Origin: Ramlibacter tataouinensis TTB310 | GTDB lineage: Bacteria > Pseudomonadota > Gammaproteobacteria > Burkholderiales > Burkholderiaceae_C | Reading direction: 5' to 3' | Length of the DNA stretch: 64,000 nucleotides | Assembly (NCBI RefSeq): GCF_000215705.1 | Contig: NC_015677.1 | Span: 3,670,001-3,734,000, forward strand | Part shown: one piece after another, positions 10,442 to 19,469 of the stretch | How positions within the stretch are numbered: the first letter of the stretch is position 1 | How the letters are laid out: each line of letters starts with the position of its first letter | Translations under genes and position numbers: made by a program | The notes under the pieces: generated by a model | Database searches by the model: none | Told to the model about the DNA's origin: nothing | Seen by the model: the letters and a program-made list of their open reading frames with translations, nothing else

Positions 10442-10846
10442 CTACTTGCGCACCGAGACCAGCTCGATCTCGAAGTTCAGGGTGGCGTTAGGCGGGATGA
10501 CGCCGCCGGCGCCGCGTTCGCCGTAGGCGATGGCGGGCGGGCAGGTCAGGCGCGCCTTGCCGCCGGGCTTCATGCGCTGCACGCCTTCGGTCCAGCAGGG
10601 GATCACGCGGTTGAGGGGGAATTCGGTGGGCTCGCCGCGCTTGTACGAGCTGTCGAACTCCCGGCCATCGGGGAACGTTCCCCGGTAGTGCACCCTCACG
10701 GTGTCCGTGGCGGCCGGCGAGGCGCCGCTGCCCTCCTTGAGCGACTGGTAGACCAGACCGCTGGGCGTGGTGACCGGCGCCGGCGCCTGGGCCAATGCGG
10801 CCCCCGTCAGCAAGGACAGCGCCGCGGCGCCCATGGTGAATCGCAT
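10442..10846 (-). CDS. Exported FKBP-type peptidyl-prolyl cis-trans isomerase
   Basis: A 134-residue protein with an N-terminal signal peptide (cleavage probably after AALAQA) and one FKBP domain. Visible are [18 protein letters not shown], the [20 protein letters not shown] region, and the closing [15 protein letters not shown] strand. These enzymes isomerise Xaa-Pro bonds and help fold periplasmic proteins. The start at 10846 is set by an AGGAGAG ribosome-binding site 3 bp upstream. It lies 28 bp after the lipoprotein gene and may be the last gene of the mlaE-mlaD-lipoprotein operon, so it could fold products of that system; this is inference. Confidence 0.88.
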   Translation of the reverse strand: MRFTMGAAALSLLTGAALAQAPAPVTTPSGLVYQSLKEGSGASPAATDTVRVHYRGTFPDGREFDSSYKRGEPTEFPLNRVIPCWTEGVQRMKPGGKARLTCPPAIAYGERGAGGVIPPNATLNFEIELVSVRK

Positions 10847-10874
10847 GTTCTCTCCTGGTTTCATGCAAACAAAT

Positions 10875-11525
10875 TCATAGCTCGCCGGCCGCCAGCGCCA
10901 TGCGCCGGCGCAGCCGCTGCGCCTGGGCCGGGTCGCCGGCCTGCTCGGCGCGTTGCGCCTGGGCCCCCAGCCAGGCCAGCAGCGCCCGGCGCCAGCCCTG
11001 CGCCGACGCCGTGTCGGCCGCCAGCTCCAGCACCTGCGGGTCGGCCCGGCCGGAACGCACCAGCACGCCGGCCGCCACCAACCGCGCCAGTGGGTCTTCG
11101 ATGGATCGCAGCGCCGCGGCGCCGGTGGCGCCCCCGGCGACGGCCCGGTGCTGCGGCGGCAGCAGACCAGTGTCAGCCGGCTCACCGGCCAGGTAGGCCG
11201 CATAGGCGCGCTCGGCGGGCGCCGCATCGGCGCGCAGCGCATCGAAGCCCGGGCAGGGCCCGAACGCCAGGCTGGCCACCTGCAAGGCGCAGCGATTGAG
11301 TTCGGCCCGCGCCACCAGCGCCGGCTGGCCGGTGGCCGCCAGCTCGGCGCGGGCCCGCGCGAATTCCGCATCGGCCGCGCGGGTGCTGCCGGCCAGGAAG
11401 GCCTGCTGGTAGCGCTCGATGGCGCCCCGTGCATTGAGCTGCCATTGCGGCGCCGGCGGGCGGCTGCCGCAGGCGGCCGACAGCACGGCGGCGGCGAGCA
11501 CGGCCAGGGTCGCTCTTAGGCTCAC
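10875..11525 (-). CDS. Putative lipoprotein linked to an MCE transporter
   Basis: A 216-residue protein with a lipobox (LSAACG, Cys at about residue 19), so probably lipid-anchored. The rest is Ala/Arg-rich and mostly helical, with repeated patterns such as RAADAEFARARAELAATG that suggest a helical-repeat or coiled fold. It was not recognised as any named family and does not show the usual features of PqiC/MlaC-type auxiliary proteins. Its start overlaps the mlaD stop by 4 bp, which ties it to the MCE operon. By position it could be the outer-membrane or periplasmic partner of that transporter, but this is only context. Confidence 0.7.
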   Translation of the reverse strand: MSLRATLAVLAAAVLSAACGSRPPAPQWQLNARGAIERYQQAFLAGSTRAADAEFARARAELAATGQPALVARAELNRCALQVASLAFGPCPGFDALRADAAPAERAYAAYLAGEPADTGLLPPQHRAVAGGATGAAALRSIEDPLARLVAAGVLVRSGRADPQVLELAADTASAQGWRRALLAWLGAQAQRAEQAGDPAQAQRLRRRMALAAGEL

Positions 11526-12508
11526 GGAAGCTTCACCTCGGCGTCGCGGGCGAACGGCCAGCGCCGGTTGATGTCGTTGATCAGGCCTTCGATCTGCCGC
11601 AGGTTGGATTCCACCTCGCCGCGCAGCTGGCCCAGGTCGGCGGTGGCACCGCGCACGTTGGCGCCGACCGCCTGCGCCTCCTGCAGCACCGCATCCACCT
11701 TGCGCAGGCTGGCGCGGGTGTCGGCCAGCAGGCCATTGAGTTGCTGCACGGTGGCGCGTGCCTCGGGCACCACGCCCTGCGGACCGAACACCTGCGTATC
11801 GGCGCGCCCGGCCAGCTGGTCCATGCGCGCCAGCAGCGTGTTGGTGCGTTCCAGGGCGGCCAGCAGCTTGCGCGCGTCGTTCTCGTTGCCGAACAGCACA
11901 CCCAGCGCACCCTGCGGGCCCTTGAGCTTGTCCGTGGTGGCCTGCAGGTTGGCCAGCGTCGCGCCCAGCGCCCCGTCCTGCGCCGTCATCGCGTTCAGGT
12001 TGCCCAGCAGCTCCCGCGCCGCGGCGATGACGCGCGGGATCTCGGCCGCCGCATCGCCGCGCAGCACCGGCCGCTCGGCCCGCGGCGGCAGCGGCGGGTC
12101 CGTCAGCACCCCGGTGAACGCCTTGATGCTGGTGCCGCCGACGACGCCGCGCTCCAGCGTGAACACGCTGCTGGTGCGCAGCCAGTGCGCGTCCTTGGCG
12201 GCCACGTCGATCAGGATGCGCACGTTGCCGGTCTCGCCCAGCTCCACGCCGCGCACCCGGCCGATGGGAAAGCCCGAGAAGGTCATGTCCATGCCCACGA
12301 TCACGCCTTCGGAATCATCGGTGGTCAGCACCAGCCGCTGGGTGGGCTCGAACACGCCCCGGGCGTATAGGACGTACAGCGCCGCCGCCGCCACCAGGGC
12401 CGCCGTGAACAACAGGAGCAGCCGCGCCTTGAGCTCGAGGTGCCGCACCGGCGCATCGGGTCCTGGAGCGGCGGGGTGCGAAGGTGGAGGTGGATGCTGT
12501 GCGGCCAT
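11522..12508 (-). CDS. MlaD-type MCE-domain protein
   Basis: A 328-residue protein with one membrane anchor (about residues 27-48), an MCE domain (about 55-135; note GMDMTFSGFPIGRVRGVEL and LERGVVGGTSIKAF), and a long helical C-terminal part rich in leucine heptads that should form a coiled coil or tunnel. MCE proteins form hexameric rings that carry lipids between membranes. The ATG at 12508 is chosen because it lies 4 bp past the permease stop; in-frame sequence further upstream overlaps the permease. It is coupled to the downstream lipoprotein. The substrate is unknown. Confidence 0.85.
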   Translation of the reverse strand: MAAQHPPPPSHPAAPGPDAPVRHLELKARLLLLFTAALVAAAALYVLYARGVFEPTQRLVLTTDDSEGVIVGMDMTFSGFPIGRVRGVELGETGNVRILIDVAAKDAHWLRTSSVFTLERGVVGGTSIKAFTGVLTDPPLPPRAERPVLRGDAAAEIPRVIAAARELLGNLNAMTAQDGALGATLANLQATTDKLKGPQGALGVLFGNENDARKLLAALERTNTLLARMDQLAGRADTQVFGPQGVVPEARATVQQLNGLLADTRASLRKVDAVLQEAQAVGANVRGATADLGQLRGEVESNLRQIEGLINDINRRWPFARDAEVKLP

Positions 12509-12512
12509 GGGA

Positions 12513-13319
12513 TCAGATGTAGTTGCCCATGAGGGAAACCGCCTCCAGCAGCAGCAGCACCGCGAACATGCGCACCAGGCCCTGCAGCGCCGCGCTTTCG
12601 CGCGAGCCGCCGGCATCGCCATCGTGCAACGCCGAGGCCAGCGGGATGATGGAGACCGCCAGGCTGAAGAACAGCGTCTTGAGCACGAAGATCAGCGACA
12701 CCGAGGGGTTGAAGATGCGGCCGAAGACGCGGGTATAGGCCGGCAGGCCGGCGGGCGTGGGGCCGTAGACGGCCAGGTAGGCCAGCACGATGGCGACCGC
12801 GCAGCTCAACGCGGCCAGGGTGACCACCGAAAACAGCCCGGCCAGCATGCGCGGCAGCACCTCCACCGCCAAAGGATGCAGCCCGCGCCCCTGCAATTCG
12901 GTGAAATGGCCGCTGCGCCGCATGTCGGCCAGCGCCGCGCCGTTCGGGATGGTGCAGCGCAAGGCCACGAACAGCGCCGCGGTCAGCGGGATCAGCTCCA
13001 GCACCAGCACGCGGATCACCATCTCCAGCGCGTACTGCGACAGGCCATAGCTGGCCGCCGTGACGACCACGATGCGGGTGATGACCAGCGTCAGCAGCGC
13101 GCACAACAGCGTGAACCCGAGCAGGATGGGCGCGGTGTCCAGGTACAGGTGCCGCGCCAGCGCCGCGCGCATGCGCGGGCGGCCGTAACTGGAGGGTGAC
13201 AGCGCCAGCACCAGCAGCACCGCGCCCAGCCAGACGATGCGGCCCCAGCCGGCCAGCCACCGCAAGGGCGCGCCGCCGGCCGGGCCCAGCGAACGGTACC
13301 AGGACGGCGCGCTTGTCAT
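12513..13319 (-). CDS. MlaE-type ABC permease of a lipid transporter
   Basis: A 268-residue membrane protein of the MlaE family, the permease that sits under an MCE ring. About five hydrophobic segments are visible, together with the family-like stretch LIPLTAALFVALRCTIPNGAALADMR. It is the first gene of the leftward set permease-mlaD-lipoprotein-FKBP. A MlaF-type ATPase, which would power transport, is absent from the cluster; elsewhere it is usually adjacent. Either an ATPase is supplied from another locus or the system works differently. An N-terminal 45-residue segment precedes the core. Confidence 0.82.
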   Translation of the reverse strand: MTSAPSWYRSLGPAGGAPLRWLAGWGRIVWLGAVLLVLALSPSSYGRPRMRAALARHLYLDTAPILLGFTLLCALLTLVITRIVVVTAASYGLSQYALEMVIRVLVLELIPLTAALFVALRCTIPNGAALADMRRSGHFTELQGRGLHPLAVEVLPRMLAGLFSVVTLAALSCAVAIVLAYLAVYGPTPAGLPAYTRVFGRIFNPSVSLIFVLKTLFFSLAVSIIPLASALHDGDAGGSRESAALQGLVRMFAVLLLLEAVSLMGNYI

Positions 13320-13495
13320 GCGGCGGATGATAGCGGCGCGGCACGGGCCGCAGAAGCGGCTACAGCTGGTAGCAACTGGCCGAAGCAGACGCGAGCATCA
13401 GGGCTGCGTGACGGCGTGACGAAAGGTGGAGGAGTTGCTCGCGAGGCACGAAGCGCGCCGGCACCCGAAGAAGGGGCGGCGCGCCGGCGACGCGA

Positions 13496-13756
13496 TCAGT
13501 TGACGGCTTGGCGGTAGCTGCGCACCAGGGGCTGGGCCTTGTCCTCTTCGGGCGGCAGGTAGATGGTGGTGCGGTCGATCTTGGAATCAAAAGCGGCGAG
13601 CTCGGCGCTGGCACTGCGGATCACGGCCCGGTCCAGCGGATGGCATTGGCGCTGGCTCAGTTTCTTCAGCTGCTCCGACTGATCGATCATCTCGCGCACG
13701 CGGGCGGGATCCATCATCAGGGCGAAAGGGTTGGCGGCCGCGGTTGCTGTTCTCAT
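13496..13756 (-). CDS. Small conserved hypothetical protein
   Basis: An 86-residue protein beginning MRTATAAANPFALMMDP. Short proteins with this kind of NPFALMMDP opening are, from memory, common in Comamonadaceae, but no function is known to me. It is soluble and charged, with no signal peptide or membrane segment, and predicted mostly helical. The start at 13756 is supported by an AAGGAG site 8 bp upstream; the 19 in-frame residues further upstream are discounted. It stands alone between the MlaE operon and amn. The 176-bp stretch 13320-13495 downstream holds no gene; it carries two direct copies of GCGCGCCGGC. Confidence 0.6.
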   Translation of the reverse strand: MRTATAAANPFALMMDPARVREMIDQSEQLKKLSQRQCHPLDRAVIRSASAELAAFDSKIDRTTIYLPPEEDKAQPLVRSYRQAVN

Positions 13757-13919
13757 TCGCTGAACTCCTTCAAGTTTTTGACGCTGTTTCGAGTTCAGCA
13801 ACTGTCGCCGCAAGGCCGCTTTTGTAACGTCAGGTCCGTTCGTAACACCTTGTAGGACGCCCGCCTACGGCCGGAAGGACGCGGTGGATGGGGTGCGGGC
13901 CGCGTAGCACAATGCATTC

Positions 13920-15434
13920 ATGCCCCACATGCCTCCCTTGATCGAACCGACTCGCCACATCGAGCCCGAGCATGCCCTGGCGCAGGTGCGCGCCATCTAT
14001 TCGCAGCAGATCGGCCATCTGCGCGAGGCCATGCAGCGCTTTGTCGCGGGCGGCAACCTGCCCGGCCGCGTGCGCGGCTGCTACCCCTATGTTCGCATCC
14101 ACGTCGACAGCCTGCTGCCGCAGGCCACGCTGGAGAACCTGGGCCTGTCCTATGGCTTCGTGGCCGGCGCAGGCCGCTACGAGACCACGCTGACGCGGCC
14201 CGACCTGTACGCCAACTACTACCTCGAGCAGTTCCGCCTGCTGCGGCAGAACCACGGCGTGGAGCTGGAGGTGGGCACCAGCACGCAGCCCATTCCGGTG
14301 CATTTTTCCTTTGCCGAGAACGACCATGTCGAGGGGACGCTGTCGGCGCAGCGGCGCCTGATGCTGCGCGACCTGTTCGACCTGCCCGACCTGGGAGCCA
14401 TGGACGACGGCATCCCCAACGGCACCTGGGACGCGCACCCGGACGAGGCGCAGCCGCTGTCGCTGTTCACCGCGGCGCGCGTGGACTACTCGCTGCACCG
14501 GCTGCGGCACTACACCGGGACCGCGCCCGACTGGTTCCAGAACTTCGTGCTGTTCACCAATTACCAGTTTTACATCGACGAGTTCGTGCGGCTCGGGCAT
14601 GAGGCCATGGCCGATCCGGCCAGCGAGTACACCGCCTTCGTCGAGCCCGGCAACGTGGCGACGCGGCGCACCGGCCTGGCCGCCGACGCACCCGAGCTCG
14701 GGCGGCTGGCCGGCCAGCCCCAGGGAGCGGCGCCGGCGCGGCTGCCGCAGATGCCGGCCTACCACCTGATGCGCCCGGGCCATGGCGGCATCACCATGGT
14801 CAACATCGGCGTCGGCCCGGCCAATGCCAAGACCATCACCGACCACATCGCCGTGCTGCGGCCGCATGCCTGGATGATGCTGGGCCACTGCGCCGGCCTG
14901 CGCAACAGCCAGCAGCTGGGCGACTACGTGCTGGCCCATGCCTACGTGCGCGAGGACCACGTGCTGGACGAGGAGCTGCCGCTGTGGGTGCCGATCCCAG
15001 CGCTGGCCGAGATCCAGCTGGCGCTGGAGAAGGCGGTGGCCGACGTCACGCAGTGCCAGGGGGCCGAGCTCAAGCGCATCATGCGCACCGGCACCGTGGC
15101 CTCCACCGACAACCGCAACTGGGAGCTGCTGCCCGGGAACCAGCCGCAGCGCCGCTTCAGCCAGAGCCGGGCCGTGGCGCTGGACATGGAAAGCGCCACC
15201 ATCGCGGCCAACGGCTTCCGCTTCCGCGTGCCCTACGGCACCCTGCTGTGCGTCAGCGACAAGCCGCTGCACGGCGAGATCAAGCTGCCCGGCATGGCCA
15301 ACCAGTTCTACCGCGAGCGGGTCGACCAGCACCTGCGCATCGGCATGCGCGCCATCGAGATCCTGCGCGCCGGCGGCAGCCAGCGACTGCACAGCCGCAA
15401 GCTCAGAAGCTTCGACGAGGTGGCGTTCCAGTAG
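13920..15434 (+). CDS. amn: AMP nucleosidase
   Basis: A 504-residue enzyme that hydrolyses AMP to adenine and ribose 5-phosphate, helping to control the adenylate pool. The N-terminal regulatory domain (about 1-190) contains RGCYPYVRIHVDSLLPQ. The C-terminal nucleoside-phosphorylase-like domain contains MVNIGVGPANAKTITDHIAVL, HCAGLRNSQQLGDYVLAHAY and ALDMESATIAANGFRFRVPY, with the conserved ME pair that contacts ribose. The length is near that of E. coli Amn (484). The ATG at 13920 gives MPHMPPLIEP; the second ATG at 13929 is also possible. It is monocistronic by layout, between convergent neighbours. Confidence 0.93.
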   Translation: MPHMPPLIEPTRHIEPEHALAQVRAIYSQQIGHLREAMQRFVAGGNLPGRVRGCYPYVRIHVDSLLPQATLENLGLSYGFVAGAGRYETTLTRPDLYANYYLEQFRLLRQNHGVELEVGTSTQPIPVHFSFAENDHVEGTLSAQRRLMLRDLFDLPDLGAMDDGIPNGTWDAHPDEAQPLSLFTAARVDYSLHRLRHYTGTAPDWFQNFVLFTNYQFYIDEFVRLGHEAMADPASEYTAFVEPGNVATRRTGLAADAPELGRLAGQPQGAAPARLPQMPAYHLMRPGHGGITMVNIGVGPANAKTITDHIAVLRPHAWMMLGHCAGLRNSQQLGDYVLAHAYVREDHVLDEELPLWVPIPALAEIQLALEKAVADVTQCQGAELKRIMRTGTVASTDNRNWELLPGNQPQRRFSQSRAVALDMESATIAANGFRFRVPYGTLLCVSDKPLHGEIKLPGMANQFYRERVDQHLRIGMRAIEILRAGGSQRLHSRKLRSFDEVAFQ

Positions 15435-15451
15435 CAGCGGACGGCCGTAAC

Positions 15452-16585
15452 CTACTGGCCGGCGTGGATGCCGGTGAGCTCCACCAATTCGTCGATGTGG
15501 AACCTGCCGGTTCCGGCATTGCCCGTGGTGCGGCTGTACGCTTCGAACTTCACGGGCCGGCGCAGCTCCGTGGAGAACCACAGGGTGGCACGGTACCGTG
15601 CGCGCGCGATGGCGTTGCCCTCCAACCGTTCGGCCCACCCCTCCAGGTCGATGCGGGACGCCCGGACAGGACCTGCTTTCGTTTGCACCGTGAACTCGCC
15701 CGCTGCCTGGGCCGTGAGGTCGTAACGCGTCCGCCGGCCATGGAAGGTATTGGTGAATTGCACCGGCCAGGCACCTCGCAGCATTTTGCCGCCGGGCATC
15801 CAGCCGCCGGGCGGCGTCACCGCATCGAGCTCACCCAGCAGCGGAGCCGACATGCTGACGATCTCGCCATTGCGCCGCTCCACGCGCACGCCGGAGTTGA
15901 ACATCAGCTGTTCACCGTCCGCCCTGTCCACCCGCAGGATCACCGTTTCCGACCGCTGGGTGCTGCGGTCGGTCAGGCGGTAGTCGATGGCATTGCCGAC
16001 GACAAGCTGCCGCGTCGCGCTGGCCGCGGGCGGGAGGGTGGCCGCAGCGGCGTTTGCGGCAGCGGCGGCGGGTTGCGCGCCGCTCGGCTTTGTGCCGTCG
16101 GCGTCCGAGCCTGCCGACGAGGACTGCACCCGCGAAGCAGTGCCGGGCAAGGCTGCGAGCACGGTTCCCTCGCGCTCGTCCTTCCGGTCGAGGATGGCGA
16201 ACTCGCCAAACACCAGGCGCACCCAGCTGGGATAGGTATACGCCGCACCGGTGTTGTGGTCCACCAGGGCCCCGATGGCGCCGCCCACGAGGATGTTGCC
16301 CGCCAATGCCGCGTTGGCCCGCGAAACCAGGCGGGCACTGGCCTCCGGCTGGCCCGGGCTGGCGCACTTGATGTCCAGGTCCTTGCTGGACCGGCGCACG
16401 GGCGTTGACGACCCGGACCGCGCCATCACGACGCCATGGTCATTCGACAGCGTGCACTCCGCGTCGTCGATCACGACGCCCTTGGCCGTCTCGGTCTCTA
16501 TGCGCAGCGCGTGGGTCGTGCCCTGCGTCACCGATGCGCAGCCTGCACACAGCAGCACTGCCAAGCCGCCTGCCAGTGATCTCAT
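15452..16585 (-). CDS. Putative outer-membrane lipoprotein
   Basis: A 377-residue protein with a clear lipobox (VLLCAGCASVTQG, Cys at about residue 15). The N-terminal section resembles small envelope lipoproteins: CASVTQGTTHALRIET, then a short Gly/Ala-rich hydrophobic stretch (NAALAGNILVGGAIGALVDHNTG). An Ala/Ser-rich linker (residues about 150-185) leads to a C-terminal domain of about 190 residues that was not recognised. It looks like a fusion of two parts. No functional assignment is offered. It faces amn and is followed upstream by 99 bp before the psd stop. Confidence 0.65.
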   Translation of the reverse strand: MRSLAGGLAVLLCAGCASVTQGTTHALRIETETAKGVVIDDAECTLSNDHGVVMARSGSSTPVRRSSKDLDIKCASPGQPEASARLVSRANAALAGNILVGGAIGALVDHNTGAAYTYPSWVRLVFGEFAILDRKDEREGTVLAALPGTASRVQSSSAGSDADGTKPSGAQPAAAAANAAAATLPPAASATRQLVVGNAIDYRLTDRSTQRSETVILRVDRADGEQLMFNSGVRVERRNGEIVSMSAPLLGELDAVTPPGGWMPGGKMLRGAWPVQFTNTFHGRRTRYDLTAQAAGEFTVQTKAGPVRASRIDLEGWAERLEGNAIARARYRATLWFSTELRRPVKFEAYSRTTGNAGTGRFHIDELVELTGIHAGQ

Positions 16586-16684
16586 GTCCCCTCCTGTGTG
16601 GATGGAGACGATTATGGATGGGCTTGCCGCCGTGGCTACATGGCCGAGGCGGCTGTGGGATCACGCCAACAGCAGCCATGTTGC

Positions 16685-17548
16685 TCAGTGCGGGATTGCG
16701 CTCCCCGCGACGTCCGCCATCGCCTCCCCCAGCCGCACCGGCCGGGTGGGCGCCCAGTCCGGCGTGAAGGTGATCACGCCCTTGGGGAACAGCATGATCA
16801 CGGTGGAGCCGAGCAGGAAGCGCCCCATCTCCTGGCCCTGGCGCAGCACGATGCGCTGGTCGTCGTAGCGCCACTGGCGCACGCCGCGGGTGCGCGGCGG
16901 GTTCACCACGCCGTGCCACACGGTGGCCACGCTGCCCACGATGGTGGCGCCCACCAGCACGTTGACGAAGGGGCCGTACGGGGTGTCAAACACGCAGACC
17001 ACGCGCTCGTTGCGGGCGAACAGGCCGGGCACGTGGCGCGCCGTCAGCGGGTTGACCGAGAACAGCTCGCCGGGCACGTAGATCATGCGGCGCAGCCGGC
17101 CCTCGCAGGGCATGTGGATGCGGTGGTAGTCCTTGGGCGCCAGGTACAGCGTGGCGAAGTGGCCGTGGTCGAACAGGCGCGCCAGCGACTCGTCCCCGCC
17201 GACCAGGGCGGTGGTGGAGTAGCTGTGGCCCTTGGCCTGGAAGATCTGGTCGTGCTCGACCGGGCCGAACTGGCTGATGGCCGCGTCCACCGGGCAGACG
17301 AGGGGCGCGTCGGCGATCGGCCGCGCGCCCTCGCGCAGCGGCCGGGTGAAGAAATCGTTGAAGCTGGCGTAGCTCTCCACCCGCGGGTCGGCGGCCTCCT
17401 CCATGTTCACGCCGTAGTGCGCGATGAAGCGGCGGATCAGGGCGCGCGTCAGCGGCCCGCCGCGCAAGTCGGCGAGCCGGCCCGCCAGCTGCGTGAGCAG
17501 CCGCTTGGGCAGCAGGTACTGCTGCGAGATCGGAAGAGGAGGGAGCAC
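16685..17548 (-). CDS. psd: Phosphatidylserine decarboxylase proenzyme
   Basis: A 287-residue enzyme that makes phosphatidylethanolamine from phosphatidylserine at the inner membrane. It cuts itself at the LGST motif to create a pyruvoyl group; here Gly247/Ser248 in FLLGSTVIMLF, which would give a 40-residue alpha subunit. Other family marks are ESYASFNDFFTRPL, the His-rich DYHRIHMPCEG and NERVVCVFDTPYGPFVNVLVGA. The length matches other bacterial enzymes. It is divergent from the nodI-type gene with a 96-bp gap. Confidence 0.96.
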   Translation of the reverse strand: MLPPLPISQQYLLPKRLLTQLAGRLADLRGGPLTRALIRRFIAHYGVNMEEAADPRVESYASFNDFFTRPLREGARPIADAPLVCPVDAAISQFGPVEHDQIFQAKGHSYSTTALVGGDESLARLFDHGHFATLYLAPKDYHRIHMPCEGRLRRMIYVPGELFSVNPLTARHVPGLFARNERVVCVFDTPYGPFVNVLVGATIVGSVATVWHGVVNPPRTRGVRQWRYDDQRIVLRQGQEMGRFLLGSTVIMLFPKGVITFTPDWAPTRPVRLGEAMADVAGSAIPH

Positions 17549-17644
17549 GCGCGCCTTCTGCGGTGAGGACGAAACCGAAAATTCTACGGGCCCGTCCGCG
17601 TCCTACCGCGTAGGCGGCGCGCCTGCGACACAATAACCGCCCAC

Positions 17645-18586
17645 ATGCCCGACGCCGTCGCCATCGCCGAACCGCTGTTCCAGGTCCGCCAGCTCAGCAA
17701 GCACTTCGGCAGCACCCGGGTGGTGGACGATCTGTCCTTCCACATCGGCTCCGGCGAGTGCCTGGGGGTCATCGGCCCCAACGGCGCGGGCAAGACCACC
17801 ACCATCCGCTTGTGCCTGGGCCTGACGGCGCCGGACCAGGGCAGCATCCGCGCGCTGGGCCTGGCCATGCCGCGCGACGCCATGGCCATCAAGAGCCAGC
17901 TGGGCGTGGTCAGCCAGTTCGACACCCTGGACCCGGACTTCACCTGCGCCGAGAACCTGATGGTCTACGGCCGCTACTTCGGCATGAAGACGGCGGTCAT
18001 GCGCGAACGCATCCCGCGGCTGCTGGAATTCGCCGCGCTGTCGCACAAGGCCGATGCCAAGCCCGGCGAGCTGTCCGGCGGCATGCGGCGGCGCCTGTCG
18101 CTGGCGCGCGCCCTGATCAACGACCCGCGCCTGCTGCTGCTGGACGAGCCCACCACCGGGCTGGACCCGCAGGCGCGCCACCTGATGTGGGAGCGGCTGC
18201 AACTGCTGCTGCAGCAGGGCAAGTCCATCCTGCTGACCACGCATTTCATGGACGAGGCCGAACGCCTGTGCTCTCGCCTGCTGGTGCTGGACCACGGCCG
18301 CAAGATCGCCGAAGGCACGCCGCGTGAGCTGATCGCCCTGCACCTGGAGCCCGACGTGGTCGAGGCTTACGGCAATGGCGCGGTCCGGCTGGCCCAGTCG
18401 CCGGTGGCGCAGCTCGCCGCGCGCACCGAGGTCAGCGGCGAGACCGTGTTCTTCTACACGCAGGATGCGCGGGCGCTGCTGGACGCGCTGTCGGCGCATC
18501 CGGGGCTGCGCACCCTGCACCGCCCGGCCAACCTGGAGGACCTGTTCCTCAAGCTGACCGGCCGCCAGATCCGCGAGGGAGGCTGA
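17645..18586 (+). CDS. nodI: NodI-type ABC transporter ATP-binding protein
   Basis: A 313-residue ATPase of the NodI family of ABC-2 exporters. Walker A is GPNGAGKT (44-51); the signature is GELSGGMRRRLSLARAL and Walker B LLLLDEPTTGLD. The C-terminal extension ending LEDLFLKLTGRQIREGG is typical of drug/polysaccharide exporters of this class. The next gene, the NodJ-type permease, starts one base past the stop. Rhizobial NodIJ exports Nod factors; homologues are common in non-nodulating Burkholderiales, where the substrate is unknown, and nothing here suggests nodulation. Confidence 0.88.
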   Translation: MPDAVAIAEPLFQVRQLSKHFGSTRVVDDLSFHIGSGECLGVIGPNGAGKTTTIRLCLGLTAPDQGSIRALGLAMPRDAMAIKSQLGVVSQFDTLDPDFTCAENLMVYGRYFGMKTAVMRERIPRLLEFAALSHKADAKPGELSGGMRRRLSLARALINDPRLLLLDEPTTGLDPQARHLMWERLQLLLQQGKSILLTTHFMDEAERLCSRLLVLDHGRKIAEGTPRELIALHLEPDVVEAYGNGAVRLAQSPVAQLAARTEVSGETVFFYTQDARALLDALSAHPGLRTLHRPANLEDLFLKLTGRQIREGG

Positions 18587-18587
18587 G

Positions 18588-19385
18588 ATGAACCCGTCAC
18601 CCTGGCGCCCGCCCCAGCTGTCGCTGCGCTGGTGGCCCGTGTTCCAGCGCAACCTGCTGGTGTGGCGCAAGCTCGCGGTGCCCAGCCTGCTGGGCAACAT
18701 CGCCGAGCCGCTGATGTGGCTGGTGGCCTTCGGCTACGGCATGGGCGCGCTGATCGGCCAGGTGCAGCTGGGCGGGCAGGCCGTGCCTTACATCCTGTTC
18801 CTGGCCAGCGGCTCCATCTGCATGAGCGCGATGAACGCGGCCTCGTTCGAGGCGCTGTACTCGGCCTTCTCGCGCATGCACGTGCAGAAGACCTGGGATG
18901 GCATCATGAACGCGCCAGTGACGCTGGACAACGTGGTGATGGCCGAGATGCTGTGGGCCGGCTTCAAGTCGGTGTTCACCGTCACGGCGATCATGGGCGT
19001 GATGCTGGCACTGGGCATCAGCCACAGCCCCAAGCTGGCGGTGGCCTGGCTGGTGCTGCTGGGGGCGGGCATCAGCTTCTCCTGCATCGCCCTGATCTTC
19101 AACGCCCTGGCCAAGGGCTACGACTTCTTCACCTACTACTTCACGCTGTTCCTCACGCCCATGATGTTCCTCTCGGGCGTGTTCTTCCCGCGCGATCAGC
19201 TGCCCGCCCCGGTGCGCGCCGTCTCGGAGTGGCTGCCGCTGACCAGCACCGTCGAGCTGGTGCGTCCCATGTTCCTGGACCGCTGGCCCGAGGCGCCGCT
19301 GCGCCACACGCTGGTGCTGCTGGCCTACGCCGTGGTCGGCTTCTGGGTCGCCCTGGCCCTCACCCGCAGGCGCTTTCGCGCCTGA
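18588..19385 (+). CDS. nodJ: NodJ-type ABC-2 permease
   Basis: A 265-residue ABC-2 membrane protein with about six membrane segments and the characteristic core TFF-like FLTPMMFLSGVFFPRDQLP, close to rhizobial NodJ. It pairs with the preceding ATPase: the ATG at 18588 lies 1 bp after its stop. Together they would form a two-gene exporter for an unidentified lipid- or sugar-containing substrate. An ohrR gene follows after 84 bp under its own promoter, so the exporter is probably a separate transcript. Confidence 0.87.
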   Translation: MNPSPWRPPQLSLRWWPVFQRNLLVWRKLAVPSLLGNIAEPLMWLVAFGYGMGALIGQVQLGGQAVPYILFLASGSICMSAMNAASFEALYSAFSRMHVQKTWDGIMNAPVTLDNVVMAEMLWAGFKSVFTVTAIMGVMLALGISHSPKLAVAWLVLLGAGISFSCIALIFNALAKGYDFFTYYFTLFLTPMMFLSGVFFPRDQLPAPVRAVSEWLPLTSTVELVRPMFLDRWPEAPLRHTLVLLAYAVVGFWVALALTRRRFRA

Positions 19386-19427
19386 GCATCTGCTGCGGCC
19401 GGCGCCATCCATCGCATCCGGCCGTCC

Positions 19428-19462
19428 ATTCAATTGCACGCGATTGAATTTTGCGCTACATT
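19428..19462 (+). promoter_or_regulatory. ohrR promoter with candidate OhrR operator
   Basis: ATTCAAT (19428-19434) and ATTGAAT (19443-19449) form a perfect inverted repeat with an 8-bp spacer. It overlaps a candidate -35 element TTGCAC (19434-19439), which is followed by a 17-bp spacer and -10 element TACATT (19457-19462). The AT-rich dyad over the -35 region fits autorepression by the MarR-family OhrR. The predicted transcript start would fall at or next to the ATG at 19470. Confidence 0.6.
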
Positions 19463-19469
19463 CCCACTC

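Noticed and set aside
13443..13492. Terminator from two GCGCGCCGGC copies
   Set aside because: The copies are direct repeats as well as partly self-complementary and are not followed by a T-run on either strand.
17645..19385. A true nodulation (Nod factor) export system
   Set aside because: NodI/NodJ homologues are widespread in non-rhizobial Burkholderiales and no nodABC genes are here.
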